Source: Sulfurospirillum deleyianum DSM 6946
GTDB lineage: Bacteria > Campylobacterota > Campylobacteria > Campylobacterales > Sulfurospirillaceae
NCBI RefSeq assembly: GCF_000024885.1
Contig: NC_013512.1
Span: 372,001-436,000 of the forward strand
Reading direction: 5' to 3'
DNA: 64,000 nt
The notes under the pieces: model-generated
What the model saw: only the letters and a program-made list of their open reading frames with translations
Database searches by the model: none
Told to the model about the DNA's origin: nothing
Shown: positions 17,649-26,063 of the stretch, piece after piece
Numbering within the stretch: the first letter of the stretch is position 1
How the letters are laid out: every line of letters starts with the position of its first letter
Program-made: the position numbers and the translations under genes

Positions 17649-18059
17649 ATGGGTATTCTGAAACAATTAGAGGTTGATTTTGACATCGAAATTGTAGGAG
17701 ATTTTCTTTCTCACTATGCCATTATGTGTGAAAATATGGAACCTTTGATTATTGGTTTGAGTAAAGAAGAACGCTATCCTGAAAATATTGGCGATTTGTT
17801 TCGTATTTTTCACAATATGAAATCCGCCGCAGGTTTTCTTAAACTCGATCCCATTATTAAACTTGCTGCCTTGTGTGAAGATATTGCTGAAGAAGCACGT
17901 ATGTTAAAAGGACCGGCGAGTGAGTCGTTTATTGATTGGCTACTTTTAGTGAGTGATCAATTTGAAAAATACCGCAAAGACGTTGAAGAGGATGCCTCTT
18001 TTTTTACCGTCTTGAATCCTTTGATTATTAAAGTACCTCATATGTTGGAGAGAGCGTGA
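17649..18059 (+). CDS. Stand-alone HPt domain protein
   Basis: This 136-residue all-helical protein has a histidine phosphotransfer signature, FHNMKSAAGFLKL, near residue 57, with the His and Lys spaced as in HPt domains. Such domains pass phosphate between receiver domains in multistep phosphorelays. There is no kinase or receiver next to it, so partners are unknown. A clear GGAGG precedes the ATG. Its stop overlaps the GTG start of trpA, an unexpected pairing with a biosynthetic gene. Confidence 0.7.
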   Translation: MGILKQLEVDFDIEIVGDFLSHYAIMCENMEPLIIGLSKEERYPENIGDLFRIFHNMKSAAGFLKLDPIIKLAALCEDIAEEARMLKGPASESFIDWLLLVSDQFEKYRKDVEEDASFFTVLNPLIIKVPHMLERA

Positions 18060-18796
18060 AACAACTAGTTGCCTATATTACAGCGGGATATCCCGATAAA
18101 AATTTTTCGTTAGATTTGGTTTTGGCATTAAAAGATGCAGGGGTTGATAAGTTAGAATTAGGTATTCCTTTTTCAGACCCCGTGGCAGATGGACCTATTA
18201 TTGAGCAAGCAAATTTACAATCGTTGAATAATGGTTTTAAAATGCAAACTTTGTTTGATATCTCTTCTACAGCAGCACCTCTCTTAGAAACATATTGGAT
18301 GGGGTATTTTAATCCTTTTTATCACAAAGGAATGGACTTTTTTATCCAACAAGCAACACAAAGTGGGGTTAAGGGATTTATTATTCCTGATTTACCGCAT
18401 GAAGAAGCTTTACCTTATGCTTCGTTGATGCAACAACAAGGGCTCTCTTTAGTCAGTTTTGTTGCGCCTACGGACAGCAAAGAGCGTATTGCGCATATTG
18501 TTAAAGATGCTAAAGGTTTTATCTATTTAGTCGCTTATGCGGGTATAACAGGGGCGCATGCAAGTGAAGATTTGAGTCAAACGATTGCACAGATTAAAGC
18601 GCACAGTCAAACACCTCTTTTTGTAGGCTTTGGGGTAAATGAAAAAACAGCCAAAGAGCGTGTTCGTGGTGCTGATGGTGTGATTGTCGGGAGTGCGTTT
18701 GTAGAGATTTTACTTAATGATGCGCTGAGTTACTCAGATAAGATTTCTTCTATTGCTCAAAAAGCAAAAATAATCAAAGAAAAGATTAACGCTTAA
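18056..18796 (+). CDS. trpA: Tryptophan synthase alpha subunit
   Basis: TrpA splits indole-3-glycerol phosphate into indole and glyceraldehyde 3-phosphate; the indole passes to TrpB. In the 246-residue protein, YITAGYPD, the catalytic Glu in LELGIPFSDPVADGPIIEQA (about 35-54), the catalytic Asp in FIIPDLPHEE (about 108), YLVAYAGITGA and FVGFGVNEKTA are all present. It starts at GTG 18056, overlapping the HPt gene's TGA by 4 nt. No other trp genes are in the window, so trpA is apart from trpB here. A strong terminator follows. Confidence 0.93.
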   Translation: MKQLVAYITAGYPDKNFSLDLVLALKDAGVDKLELGIPFSDPVADGPIIEQANLQSLNNGFKMQTLFDISSTAAPLLETYWMGYFNPFYHKGMDFFIQQATQSGVKGFIIPDLPHEEALPYASLMQQQGLSLVSFVAPTDSKERIAHIVKDAKGFIYLVAYAGITGAHASEDLSQTIAQIKAHSQTPLFVGFGVNEKTAKERVRGADGVIVGSAFVEILLNDALSYSDKISSIAQKAKIIKEKINA

Positions 18797-18819
18797 CAGT
18801 GAGTTTGAAACTCACTGTT
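18795..18819. terminator. Terminator between trpA and mlaC
   Basis: AACAGTGAG and CTCACTGTT form a 9-bp stem with loop TTTGAAA, followed by seven T. It overlaps the trpA stop and the stop region of the convergent mlaC. Confidence 0.85.
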
Positions 18820-19441
18820 TTTTTGATACGTTCTCGTCTTCTTTTTCTTCAGGCTCTTGTAATTTGGCAAGAAGGTTTTCAAATGGAGATTTTGCCAAGA
18901 TATCTGCAAATTGCGTGCGATACGTTTGAATAATACTTACCCCTAAAATATCAACATCATAAATGCGCCAGTCACTCTTCTTATCTTTATAAAATTTATA
19001 GATAATTTCATACACTTCGCTGTTTTTCATCAGGTGTGTTGTGAGGTGAATACGCGTATTTTTAATCTTTTCAATGTTTTTAATCACAATCTTTTCATCG
19101 GTGTAAAGATCGAGTTTGTTCATATAAGAGTGTTTCAGTTTCTGTTCAAAAAGATGCGTAAACTCACTTTGTTTTGCAGTATCGAGCAAAGACCACTGTT
19201 TACTTCCAAGAGAGAGTTGCGCCATTAATTCATAATCAAAAATAGTGTCAAAAATAGTAAAAATCTGTTTGGAACGTTCCTCTTTTTGAAGGTTTTTATC
19301 TCGTAAAATCGTTGTGGCATGATCAATATTGGTTTGCATAAAGGTGCTGATTTTGCTTTCTTCGATGGCATGAAGTGATGAAGAGAGGCTTCCCCCCACA
19401 AAAAGCATAACGAGGAGAACCTTTTTAAGAAAATTATTCAT
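18812..19441 (-). CDS. mlaC: MlaC/Ttg2D family periplasmic phospholipid carrier
   Basis: This periplasmic protein of the MlaC (toluene-tolerance Ttg2D) family is thought to shuttle phospholipids between the MlaA complex in the outer membrane and an inner-membrane MlaFEDB transporter. The product from ATG 19441 is 209 residues, with a signal peptide MNNFLKKVLLVMLFVGGSLS ending near HA, and family features FDTIFDYELMAQLSLG, WSLLDTAKQSEFTHLFEQKLKHSY and DWRIYDVDILGVSIIQTYRTQF. The start overlaps the 3' end of mlaA by 8 nt. No mlaFEDB genes are in the window. Confidence 0.88.
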   Translation of the reverse strand: MNNFLKKVLLVMLFVGGSLSSSLHAIEESKISTFMQTNIDHATTILRDKNLQKEERSKQIFTIFDTIFDYELMAQLSLGSKQWSLLDTAKQSEFTHLFEQKLKHSYMNKLDLYTDEKIVIKNIEKIKNTRIHLTTHLMKNSEVYEIIYKFYKDKKSDWRIYDVDILGVSIIQTYRTQFADILAKSPFENLLAKLQEPEEKEDENVSKKQ

Positions 19442-20162
19442 GAATGAGCTTATCCCTTCGTGATTCATAGACATTGCGTAAAAAAGGATAAAGCTCAATC
19501 GCATCTTTTTTCAACTCTTCATATTCTTTTACATGTAAAGAAGTTTTATTGATGGTAGAAAGTGCCACAGCCCCGAGGGATTGCTCTTGATTTTTTAACA
19601 GATTGGCATGACGCGCTTCAATGTAGCTCAGAGGATTAAGCCACATGTCTCCAGCCAGTCCAACAACATCACGGGCATTTGAAGGACCTAAGAACGGAAG
19701 AACGATATGAAAACCATTGCCAACACCATAATGCCCCAATGTTTGTCCTAAATCTTCATCGTGAGGTTTTAATCCCAACTCGCTGTTTGCAAGATCATTA
19801 AATCCTACAATACCCATCGTTGAGTTGATGACAAAACGTTCAGTTTCTTCGAATGCATCAGTGAACTTCATTTGCAAAAGAGTGTTGGTGAATCGAATAG
19901 GGAAAAGAAGATTGTCAAAAAAGTTAGCAATGCCATTTCGTGCCATTTTTGGAACGAGATAAGCGTACCCTTCAGCAAGAGGTTTTAGGGCATATTCATA
20001 AAATGAATCATTAAATGTTGTCATCGCTTCATTGTAACTGCTCAGTGGATCAAAAAGTGTTTCATTAGATGTATTGTTAAATTCTGCATCAAACTCTTCT
20101 GTCACATTTTGCGCAGCAAAAAGAAGAGAGAAACTCAATAAATAGGCTAAAAATAGACGCAA
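19434..20162 (-). CDS. mlaA: MlaA/VacJ family outer-membrane lipid-asymmetry protein
   Basis: MlaA removes phospholipids from the outer leaflet of the outer membrane and hands them to MlaC. The product shows the family signatures DPLSSYNEAMTTFNDSFYEYALKPLAEGYA, FFDNLLFPIRFTNTLLQMKF, the NSTMGIVGFNDLA region, DLGQTLGHYGVGNGFHIVLPFLGPSNARD, and DMWLNPLSYIE. The start is TTG 20162, because AAGG lies 7 nt before it and it opens a good signal peptide (RLFLAYLLSFSLLFA); an upstream in-frame TTG overlaps the -10 box. No lipobox Cys is seen after the signal peptide, unlike E. coli MlaA. A TTACATGTAA copy at 19529 is read as Leu-His-Val. Confidence 0.88.
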   Translation of the reverse strand: MRLFLAYLLSFSLLFAAQNVTEEFDAEFNNTSNETLFDPLSSYNEAMTTFNDSFYEYALKPLAEGYAYLVPKMARNGIANFFDNLLFPIRFTNTLLQMKFTDAFEETERFVINSTMGIVGFNDLANSELGLKPHDEDLGQTLGHYGVGNGFHIVLPFLGPSNARDVVGLAGDMWLNPLSYIEARHANLLKNQEQSLGAVALSTINKTSLHVKEYEELKKDAIELYPFLRNVYESRRDKLIHE

Positions 20163-20191
20163 ATCATTACCTTGGTATAAAATTTTGTGCA

Positions 20192-20197
20192 ATTATA
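20192..20197 (-). promoter_or_regulatory. -10 box for mlaA-mlaC
   Basis: TATAAT on the minus strand, 30 nt before the TTG at 20162. It rules out the more distal in-frame TTG as start. Confidence 0.5.
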
Positions 20198-20276
20198 GGA
20201 TTTTTTTTGTTCAAAGTAAATTAAGCGATAGAACTATATTTTATAAGGAACAAGCAAAATTTAATTTTTTTTTGAA

Positions 20277-20282
20277 TATAAT
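20277..20282 (+). promoter_or_regulatory. -10 box for rpsB-tsf
   Basis: TATAAT in TTTGAATATAATCTGCG, after a long T tract. It predicts a leader of about 90 nt before rpsB. Confidence 0.6.
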
Positions 20283-20300
20283 CTGCGTCCTAATCTCACA

Positions 20301-20344
20301 CACACCAATCCTTTATGGTTGCAGTTTTACTGTTGATGGGTGTG
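20301..20344 (+). promoter_or_regulatory. Structured 5' leader of rpsB
   Basis: CACACCAATC (20301-20310) pairs with GATGGGTGTG (20335-20344) over 10 bp with one mismatch, enclosing a loop of about 24 nt. Ribosomal protein leaders of this kind often bind the encoded protein (S2) for autoregulation. That role is inferred; I cannot confirm a match to a known S2 leader family. Confidence 0.5.
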
Positions 20345-20382
20345 GAGGCTAAACCAAAAAAATTAAACAAAGGAGAGACTTC

Positions 20383-21174
20383 ATGGTAACCATGAAAGAC
20401 CTATTGGAGTGTGGTGTACACTTCGGACACCAAACAAGACGCTGGAATCCAAAGATGAAAAAATTCATCTTCGGTGAAAGAAAAAACATCTATATCGTAG
20501 ATTTACAAAAAACCCTACGTTACTTTAGATATACCTACAATGTTGTTAAAGATGCAGCAGCTGAGGGTAAAACAATGTTGTTTGTTGGAACAAAAAAACA
20601 AGCAAGCCAAGCGATTAAAGAGTATGCAGAAAAATGTGGTATGCCATACGTTAACCACAGATGGTTAGGCGGAATGTTAACGAACTACCAAACCATTAGA
20701 CAATCAATCCGTAAACTTGACATTATTGAAAAAATGGAAGAAGATGGACAAATTGACCTTCTAACGAAAAAAGAAGCGTTAATGCTTAGAAGAAAAAAAG
20801 AGAAACTTTTGGATTACCTAGGCGGTATCCGTAATATGAAAAATCTTCCTGATATGATTTTTGTTATTGACACTGTAAAAGAGAAAATTGCCGTTCAAGA
20901 AGCAAGACGTCTTGGAATTACAGTGGTTGCTCCATTGGATACCAACTGTGACCCAGATATGGTTGATCTTCCAATCCCTGGAAATGATGATGCGATTCGT
21001 TCGATTCAACTTTTCTGTAAAGAGATGTGTGAAGCAATGACAGAAGGATATGAAATTCGTTCAAAAGATGCTCCAGTTGAGCAAGACGTCGCAGAAATCA
21101 GTGAAGAAGAGAAAAAAGAGATTCTTGATGAAGCGATCAGTGAAGAAGACGTTTCCGTTGAGGAAGGTGAATAA
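20383..21174 (+). CDS. rpsB: 30S ribosomal protein S2
   Basis: S2 is a small-subunit ribosomal protein of 263 residues. The start [25 protein letters not shown] is the classical S2 N-terminus; [28 protein letters not shown] and PLDTNCDPD follow. An acidic C-terminal tail extends beyond the conserved core. A strong AAAGGAGAG precedes the ATG. The stop and the tsf start share one base (TAATG). The order rpsB-tsf-ABC-fliR-acidic protein-gmk-tatA-argS is the same as I recall for C. jejuni. Confidence 0.97.
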   Translation: MVTMKDLLECGVHFGHQTRRWNPKMKKFIFGERKNIYIVDLQKTLRYFRYTYNVVKDAAAEGKTMLFVGTKKQASQAIKEYAEKCGMPYVNHRWLGGMLTNYQTIRQSIRKLDIIEKMEEDGQIDLLTKKEALMLRRKKEKLLDYLGGIRNMKNLPDMIFVIDTVKEKIAVQEARRLGITVVAPLDTNCDPDMVDLPIPGNDDAIRSIQLFCKEMCEAMTEGYEIRSKDAPVEQDVAEISEEEKKEILDEAISEEDVSVEEGE

Positions 21175-22241
21175 TGGCTGAGATTACCGCTGCTTTAGTA
21201 AAAGAATTACGCGAGTCCACAGGGGCTGGTATGATGGATTGTAAAAAAGCACTAGTCGATACTGATGGTGATTTTGAAGCGGCAAAAGACCTTTTAAGAG
21301 AAAAAGGTCTTGGTAAGGCAGCTAAAAAAGCTGATAGACTTGCTAGTGAAGGCTTGGTTGAAGTATATGTGGATGCAAGCTTAAAAAAAGCAACTATTAC
21401 TGAAATCAATGCTGAAACAGACTTCGTTGCAAAAAATGAAGGATTTATCAATCTTACAAAAGATACAACAGCACATATTCAAGCAACAGATGTTCAAACA
21501 ACAGAAGAGTTGATGAAAACAACGATTGATGGAACCGTGTTTGAAGAGTATTTTGCAAGTAAAGTTGCAACCATTGGTGAAAATCTTGTGGTCAGACGTT
21601 TTGCAACACTCAAAGCGGGTGCCAATGGCGTTGTTAATGGCTATGTTCACTCTAATGGACGTGTAGGTGTTTTAATTGCGGCTCATTGTGACAGTGAAGC
21701 AACTGCGCAAAAAGCAGGTGAATTTGTAAGAAATCTTTGTATGCATGCCGCTGCGATGAAACCTACTTTTTTAAGTTATACTGAACTTGATGCTGAATTT
21801 ATCGAAAAAGAGACGATTGGTATTAAAGCAGATATTGAAAAAGAAAATGAGGAATTAGCACGTCTTAAGAAGCCTCTTAAACGTATGCCTCAATTTGTTT
21901 CTCGTGCGCAACTTACAGATGATGTACTTTTAGCTGCAAGAAAAGAGATGGAAGCTGAGCTTAAAGCACAGGGTAAACCTGAGCAAATCTGGGATAAAAT
22001 TATTCCTGGTCAGATTGATCGTTTTATCGCTGATAACACACAACTTGATCAACAATATACGCTTTTAAGTCAATTCTATGTCATGGATGATAAAAAAACC
22101 ATTGCACAAGTGGTTGAAGAAAAAGCAAAAGAGCTTGGTGGTAAAATTGAGCTTGTAGGCTATGTACGTTTTGAATTAGGTGAAGGCCTAGAGAAAAAAG
22201 CATGTGACTTCGCATCTGAAGTTGCAGCACAATTAAAATAA
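21174..22241 (+). CDS. tsf: Translation elongation factor Ts
   Basis: EF-Ts is the nucleotide-exchange factor for EF-Tu. The 355-residue product starts with [45 protein letters not shown], the conserved N-terminal domain, followed by the TDFVAKNEGF core motif. The C-terminal part has the longer insert typical of epsilonproteobacterial EF-Ts. It overlaps rpsB by one base, so the two are translationally coupled. A hairpin follows at 22251. Confidence 0.97.
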   Translation: MAEITAALVKELRESTGAGMMDCKKALVDTDGDFEAAKDLLREKGLGKAAKKADRLASEGLVEVYVDASLKKATITEINAETDFVAKNEGFINLTKDTTAHIQATDVQTTEELMKTTIDGTVFEEYFASKVATIGENLVVRRFATLKAGANGVVNGYVHSNGRVGVLIAAHCDSEATAQKAGEFVRNLCMHAAAMKPTFLSYTELDAEFIEKETIGIKADIEKENEELARLKKPLKRMPQFVSRAQLTDDVLLAARKEMEAELKAQGKPEQIWDKIIPGQIDRFIADNTQLDQQYTLLSQFYVMDDKKTIAQVVEEKAKELGGKIELVGYVRFELGEGLEKKACDFASEVAAQLK

Positions 22242-22250
22242 AAACTTTTG

Positions 22251-22272
22251 GGTGAAGGGTTCGCTCTTCACC
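22251..22272 (+). terminator. Stem-loop after tsf
   Basis: GGTGAAG and CTTCACC form a 7-bp stem with loop GGTTCGCT, followed by TCTTCTTTT. It probably reduces read-through from the highly expressed rpsB-tsf into the downstream genes. Confidence 0.6.
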
Positions 22273-22292
22273 TCTTCTTTTGAAGGACGTTA

Positions 22293-22937
22293 ATGTCTTT
22301 ACTTCATGTACGAAATGTTTCTCATCGTTTTGATTACCTTTTATTTGACAATGTTAATTTTGCACTTGCTCCCAAAGAGTCTATGGCAATTTTGGGTGTG
22401 AGCGGGAGCGGAAAATCAACGCTTATGCATATTTGTTCGACGCTTCTTAAACCGAACAAAGGAGATGTTGTTTTATGTGATCATCATATTTATGATGATA
22501 ATGAGGATACACGTTTAAAGTTAAGACGGTATGATGTGGGGATTATTTTTCAGTCTCATTACCTTTTTAAAGGTTTTTTTGCGAATGAAAATGTTGAACT
22601 CGCCTCTGTTATTAGCGATAAAACAATGGATCACACTATTTTAGAACGTTTAGGTATTGCTGAGTTTATGCATTATCGTGTGGGCGATCTTTCAGGTGGT
22701 CAACAACAACGTGTTTCTATTGCGAGGGTTTTGGCGAAGAAACCAAAAATTATTTTTGCGGATGAACCTACCGGTAATTTGGATGATAAAACAGCACAAG
22801 AAGTAATGAATGTTCTATTTGAATATATTGAAAAAGAGAATGCCGCCCTTCTTTTGGTAACGCACAATCAACACTTAGCACAACAGTGTACGTATGTACG
22901 ATATCTCCATGTGGATGGATTAAGTAAGGAAGGCTAA
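22293..22937 (+). CDS. ABC transporter ATP-binding protein (LolD/FtsE-like)
   Basis: This 214-residue ATPase has Walker A GVSGSGKST (about 34-42), Q-loop IIFQSHYLF, signature LSGGQQQRVSIARVLA, Walker B KIIFADEPTGNLDD and the H-loop in LLLVTHNQH. The QSHYLFKGF region and small size place it in the LolD/FtsE/MacB group. No membrane partner is adjacent, so the permease must be elsewhere. AAGGA precedes the ATG. The same position between tsf and fliR is held by an ABC ATPase in C. jejuni. Confidence 0.85.
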   Translation: MSLLHVRNVSHRFDYLLFDNVNFALAPKESMAILGVSGSGKSTLMHICSTLLKPNKGDVVLCDHHIYDDNEDTRLKLRRYDVGIIFQSHYLFKGFFANENVELASVISDKTMDHTILERLGIAEFMHYRVGDLSGGQQQRVSIARVLAKKPKIIFADEPTGNLDDKTAQEVMNVLFEYIEKENAALLLVTHNQHLAQQCTYVRYLHVDGLSKEG

Positions 22938-22938
22938 G

Positions 22939-23712
22939 ATGGAGTCACTGGTCAAACTTTTTGGTGAACATCATGTGATTCTCTTTTTTCTTCTTTTTGC
23001 ACGTTTAAGCGGTGTTTTTGCATTTTTTCCTTTCTTTTCTCATGCCAATATCCCTTTGAGCATTAAAACGTCTATTACCTTTTTCATGGTTGTTTTTTTA
23101 TTTCCATTGTTGTCCCCTTTACATGTAACGCCAACCCTTCTGAATTTAACGTTAGCGATTGTTTCAGAATTGTTAATTGGGTTTATTGCAGGGCTTTTTT
23201 TAACTATTGCGCTTTCGATCTTACAAATGGCGGGGATGCAAATTTCCTTTGTTATGGGTTTTACAATGGCAAGTGTGGTTGACCCTCAAACGAGCACTTC
23301 CATTCCTGTCTTGTCTCAAATCTTTTCACTGATAGGACTCATGATCGTTTTGGCGTTTAATGGACACCATCAAATGCTTTTATTTATTGTGGACTCTTTA
23401 TCGCTTCTTCCTTTAGGAACTTTTTATCCAGAGATGAGTGTTGTTGGGTATATTTTGAAGGCGACAACGGGGATGTTTGTTTATGGATTTATTCTCTCTT
23501 TTCCTGTGCTTGCTTTTTCACTTCTTATGGATGTTGTCTTTGGAATGCTGATGAAAACAATGCCTCAGTTTAATCTTTTGGTTGTTGGTTTTCCTATCCG
23601 TATCGCCGTTTCCTTAGTTGTCATTATTGTGACGTTAGCATCCACAATGCTTCTTTTCAAACGCGAGTTTATGGAAGCCATTAATCAATTAACACTTCTT
23701 TTCGCACGTTAA
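22939..23712 (+). CDS. fliR: Flagellar export apparatus protein FliR
   Basis: FliR is an inner-membrane component of the flagellar type III export gate, assembled with FliP and FliQ. The 257-residue protein has six hydrophobic segments and the family patterns FFPFFSHANIPLSIKTSITF, GFIAGLFLTIALSILQMAGM, MGFTMASVVDPQTSTSIPVLSQIF, and MPQFNLLVVGFPIRI. It starts 1 nt after the ABC ATPase stop. No other flagellar gene is close, as is normal for the scattered flagellar genes of this group. One TTACATGTAA copy (23119) is read as Leu-His-Val. Confidence 0.95.
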   Translation: MESLVKLFGEHHVILFFLLFARLSGVFAFFPFFSHANIPLSIKTSITFFMVVFLFPLLSPLHVTPTLLNLTLAIVSELLIGFIAGLFLTIALSILQMAGMQISFVMGFTMASVVDPQTSTSIPVLSQIFSLIGLMIVLAFNGHHQMLLFIVDSLSLLPLGTFYPEMSVVGYILKATTGMFVYGFILSFPVLAFSLLMDVVFGMLMKTMPQFNLLVVGFPIRIAVSLVVIIVTLASTMLLFKREFMEAINQLTLLFAR

Positions 23713-23730
23713 AGCAATCATAAATTTTTT

Positions 23731-23736
23731 TATACT
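23731..23736 (+). promoter_or_regulatory. -10 box before the acidic protein gene
   Basis: TATACT after a T-rich run. A transcript starting about 23743 would exclude the upstream in-frame ATG at 23740, supporting ATG 23773. Confidence 0.45.
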
Positions 23737-23772
23737 ACAATGAGAGATACTAATTCTCATTCAGGAGTGAGC

Positions 23773-25125
23773 ATGCGCCTGTTACTACTCAATAATAATC
23801 CCGCCGTTTCAAGATTGATCAAACTTAGTGCTGAAAAGGCTGGGTATGAGTTAGATGAGTTTGAAGATTATGGCTTGGTTCCGTTAAATAGCTACGATGT
23901 GGTTCTTGTAGATAATGAAGTTTATGATGCTAGTGCGTTAAATGAACTCAAAGAAACGACAGGGTGTGAATATTGCATCTATATCTGTCAAAGGGGAGTC
24001 CAAAAGCCTGATGCTTTTAACGTTTCGCTTGAAAAGCCTTTTTTACCCACAGATTTTTTGGTATTGCTTGAAAAAGTTAAAAATGTATTGGGTTCTCAGC
24101 AACACTCTTTTGATGATAGCCCAGAGCAGCTCGATGAAGAAGAGGAAGAAAGTAAACACTTTGACATTGACCAAATTGATGCTTTAGAACCAGAAAAAGA
24201 GAGATCTTTTACAGAATTAGATGATATTTTACAGAGTAATCAAGAGGATGTTTTGGATAATCATCATGAAAATTTTGAATTTGACAATGTGAAATTTGAA
24301 GATCAATTACTAGATGAAGCCGTTGCGATGGATGAAATGATTGAAAGTGGGGAGTATACAAAAGATCATGAACCATCAGAAGAAAAAATGGACACTCCTT
24401 TTGAAGATTTTAATTTTGATACGGATGCTTCTGATGAAGAGGAAGAAAAATCTTTAGAAAAAGATGAAGAATCATTGGAAATGGCTCCATGTGTATTAGA
24501 TAAAGATGATATTGATGAAGTGAAACAACTTTTAGATGAGAGTGAAGAAAGTGAAGAAGATGATTTGAGTTTTTTAGAAGCAGATAAAGTTGAGGAAGCC
24601 TTTGAAGATATTTCTGAAGAAAAAGAAGCCTCTTTGCCACGGTTAGAAGAGTTTGAGGAAGAACCACTTGACTTACATCTCTCCGATACATTGCCAGAGC
24701 CATTTTTAGAGGATGATTTGCTAGAAAAAGAGGACGAAGAGGAGGTGGATACGTTAGCTTTTGTTCCTTCTTTTGAAGCATACGAGGAAGAAGCAATCAC
24801 TGAAGATTTAGAAGATTTGAAAGAAGAAGAGCAACCTTTTGCTATGGAGATGGATGAAAAAAGTGGTATAGATTCTTTGGACGATTTAAATGAAAATTTG
24901 ATTAAAAAAGCTTTAGGTGAAGAAGTGGCTGATTTGGAAGAAGAGCCTTTGAGTGTTATTCAGCCTACGACACAAGAAGAGGAGATTGAAGTGATTCGTG
25001 GAGAGATAGAAAAAAGTATTTCACGAAGTATTTCAGGATTTGCACAAAGTGATATTTTAAGAGAAGCATTAAAAGGGATGCGCATTAATATCTCTATCTC
25101 TTTTGATGAAAATGAGGCAAAGTGA
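23773..25125 (+). CDS. Highly acidic protein with receiver-like N-terminus
   Basis: This 450-residue protein is extremely rich in Glu and Asp. The first 110 residues (MRLLLLNNNPAVSRLIKLSAEKAG..., then VVLVDNEVYD and EKPFLPTDFLVLLEKV) have the pattern of a response-regulator receiver domain, but lack a clear acidic pocket. The middle (about 125-400) is low-complexity Glu/Asp/Ser/Leu, probably disordered. The end (about 410-450, EVIRGEIEKSISRSISGFAQ, then LREALKGMRINISISF) is ordered and looks conserved. ATG 23773 is preceded by AGGAG. A highly acidic protein of unknown function holds this place in C. jejuni (Cj1178c). Its stop overlaps the gmk GTG. Confidence 0.8.
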   Translation: MRLLLLNNNPAVSRLIKLSAEKAGYELDEFEDYGLVPLNSYDVVLVDNEVYDASALNELKETTGCEYCIYICQRGVQKPDAFNVSLEKPFLPTDFLVLLEKVKNVLGSQQHSFDDSPEQLDEEEEESKHFDIDQIDALEPEKERSFTELDDILQSNQEDVLDNHHENFEFDNVKFEDQLLDEAVAMDEMIESGEYTKDHEPSEEKMDTPFEDFNFDTDASDEEEEKSLEKDEESLEMAPCVLDKDDIDEVKQLLDESEESEEDDLSFLEADKVEEAFEDISEEKEASLPRLEEFEEEPLDLHLSDTLPEPFLEDDLLEKEDEEEVDTLAFVPSFEAYEEEAITEDLEDLKEEEQPFAMEMDEKSGIDSLDDLNENLIKKALGEEVADLEEEPLSVIQPTTQEEEIEVIRGEIEKSISRSISGFAQSDILREALKGMRINISISFDENEAK

Positions 25126-25736
25126 AGGGAAATCTTTTAGTTATTTCAGGACCGAGTGGTTCAGGTAAAAGTTCTTTAATGAAAGAGGTACTAAAAATTA
25201 TCGATGATACCTACTTTTCAATTTCAAGTACAACCAGAGCGATTCGGGAAGGGGAAGAAGATGGTGTGAATTACCATTTTATTTCCAAAGAAGAGTTTGA
25301 AAAAGATATTGATGCAGGATTCTTTTTAGAGTGGGCAAAAGTACATGATCATTATTATGGAACTTCATTAAAGCCTATTCTCAAAGAGTTACAAAAAGGA
25401 AAATTGGTTATTTGTGATATTGATGTGCAAGGGCATAAAATTGCGCAGGAAAAATTTGGGCATTTAATTACGTCTGTTTTTGTAACAACGCCAGATCAGA
25501 AAAGTTTGCAAGAGCGTTTGATGAAACGAGGAACAGATAGTGTTGAAGTGATCGAAAAACGCTTAGCCAATGCTGTTTCTGAAATGACGTGTATGAATGA
25601 ATATGACTATGTCGTTATTAACGATGATTTTGAGATGGCATTACATACCATCTTAGCGATTGCATATGCTTCGAGGCGAAAAATGTCTTTAATGGACACG
25701 AGCGAATTTATTAGTAGATGGGCAAATCTTGAATAA
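25122..25736 (+). CDS. gmk: Guanylate kinase
   Basis: Guanylate kinase phosphorylates GMP to GDP with ATP. The 204-residue protein has P-loop SGPSGSGKSSLM (about 8-19), the GMP-binding STTRAIREGEEDGVNYHF and DIDVQGHKIAQE. Starts with GTG 25122, overlapping the TGA of the acidic protein gene by 4 nt. The length is normal for the family. Confidence 0.95.
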   Translation: MKGNLLVISGPSGSGKSSLMKEVLKIIDDTYFSISSTTRAIREGEEDGVNYHFISKEEFEKDIDAGFFLEWAKVHDHYYGTSLKPILKELQKGKLVICDIDVQGHKIAQEKFGHLITSVFVTTPDQKSLQERLMKRGTDSVEVIEKRLANAVSEMTCMNEYDYVVINDDFEMALHTILAIAYASRRKMSLMDTSEFISRWANLE

Positions 25737-25778
25737 AATAAAGGAATAAACTTCATTTTTTGTTTACTAAAATCATGA

Positions 25779-25784
25779 TACAAT
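25779..25784 (+). promoter_or_regulatory. -10 box for tatA-argS
   Basis: TGATACAAT is an extended -10 match, 37 nt before the tatA ATG. Confidence 0.45.
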
Positions 25785-25820
25785 AATATAAATATTTAGA
25801 ATTACAAAAGGAGAAAAAGT

Positions 25821-26057
25821 ATGGGTTCATTTAGTATAGGTCATTGGTTAGTTATTTTAGCTGTTGTTGTGTTACTGTTTGGGGCTAAAAAGATACCAGA
25901 ACTTGCCAAAGGAATTGGTCAAGGTATGAAGGATTTCAAAAAAGCAATTAAAGAAGATGAAGAAGTGAAAACGACTGTAGATAAGGTTGAAGCAAAGCCA
26001 GAAACAAGTGCAACGGTAACAACAGCAACACCTACAGATGAAAAAAAATCTGTGTAA
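25821..26057 (+). CDS. tatA: Twin-arginine translocase subunit TatA
   Basis: TatA forms the pore-like oligomer of the Tat system, which exports folded proteins across the inner membrane. The 78-residue protein has one N-terminal membrane helix ([20 protein letters not shown]), the conserved FG motif, and an amphipathic helix ([19 protein letters not shown]), followed by a charged, flexible tail. AAAAGGAG lies before the ATG. tatBC are not in the window. Confidence 0.93.
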   Translation: MGSFSIGHWLVILAVVVLLFGAKKIPELAKGIGQGMKDFKKAIKEDEEVKTTVDKVEAKPETSATVTTATPTDEKKSV

Positions 26058-26063
26058 GGTTTT

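Noticed and set aside
24366-24800. Ser-rich open frame opposite the acidic protein gene
   Set aside because: It is the mirror of Glu/Asp codons (GAA/GAT give TTC/ATC and TCT/TCA-type codons), has no ribosome site and lies wholly within a supported gene.
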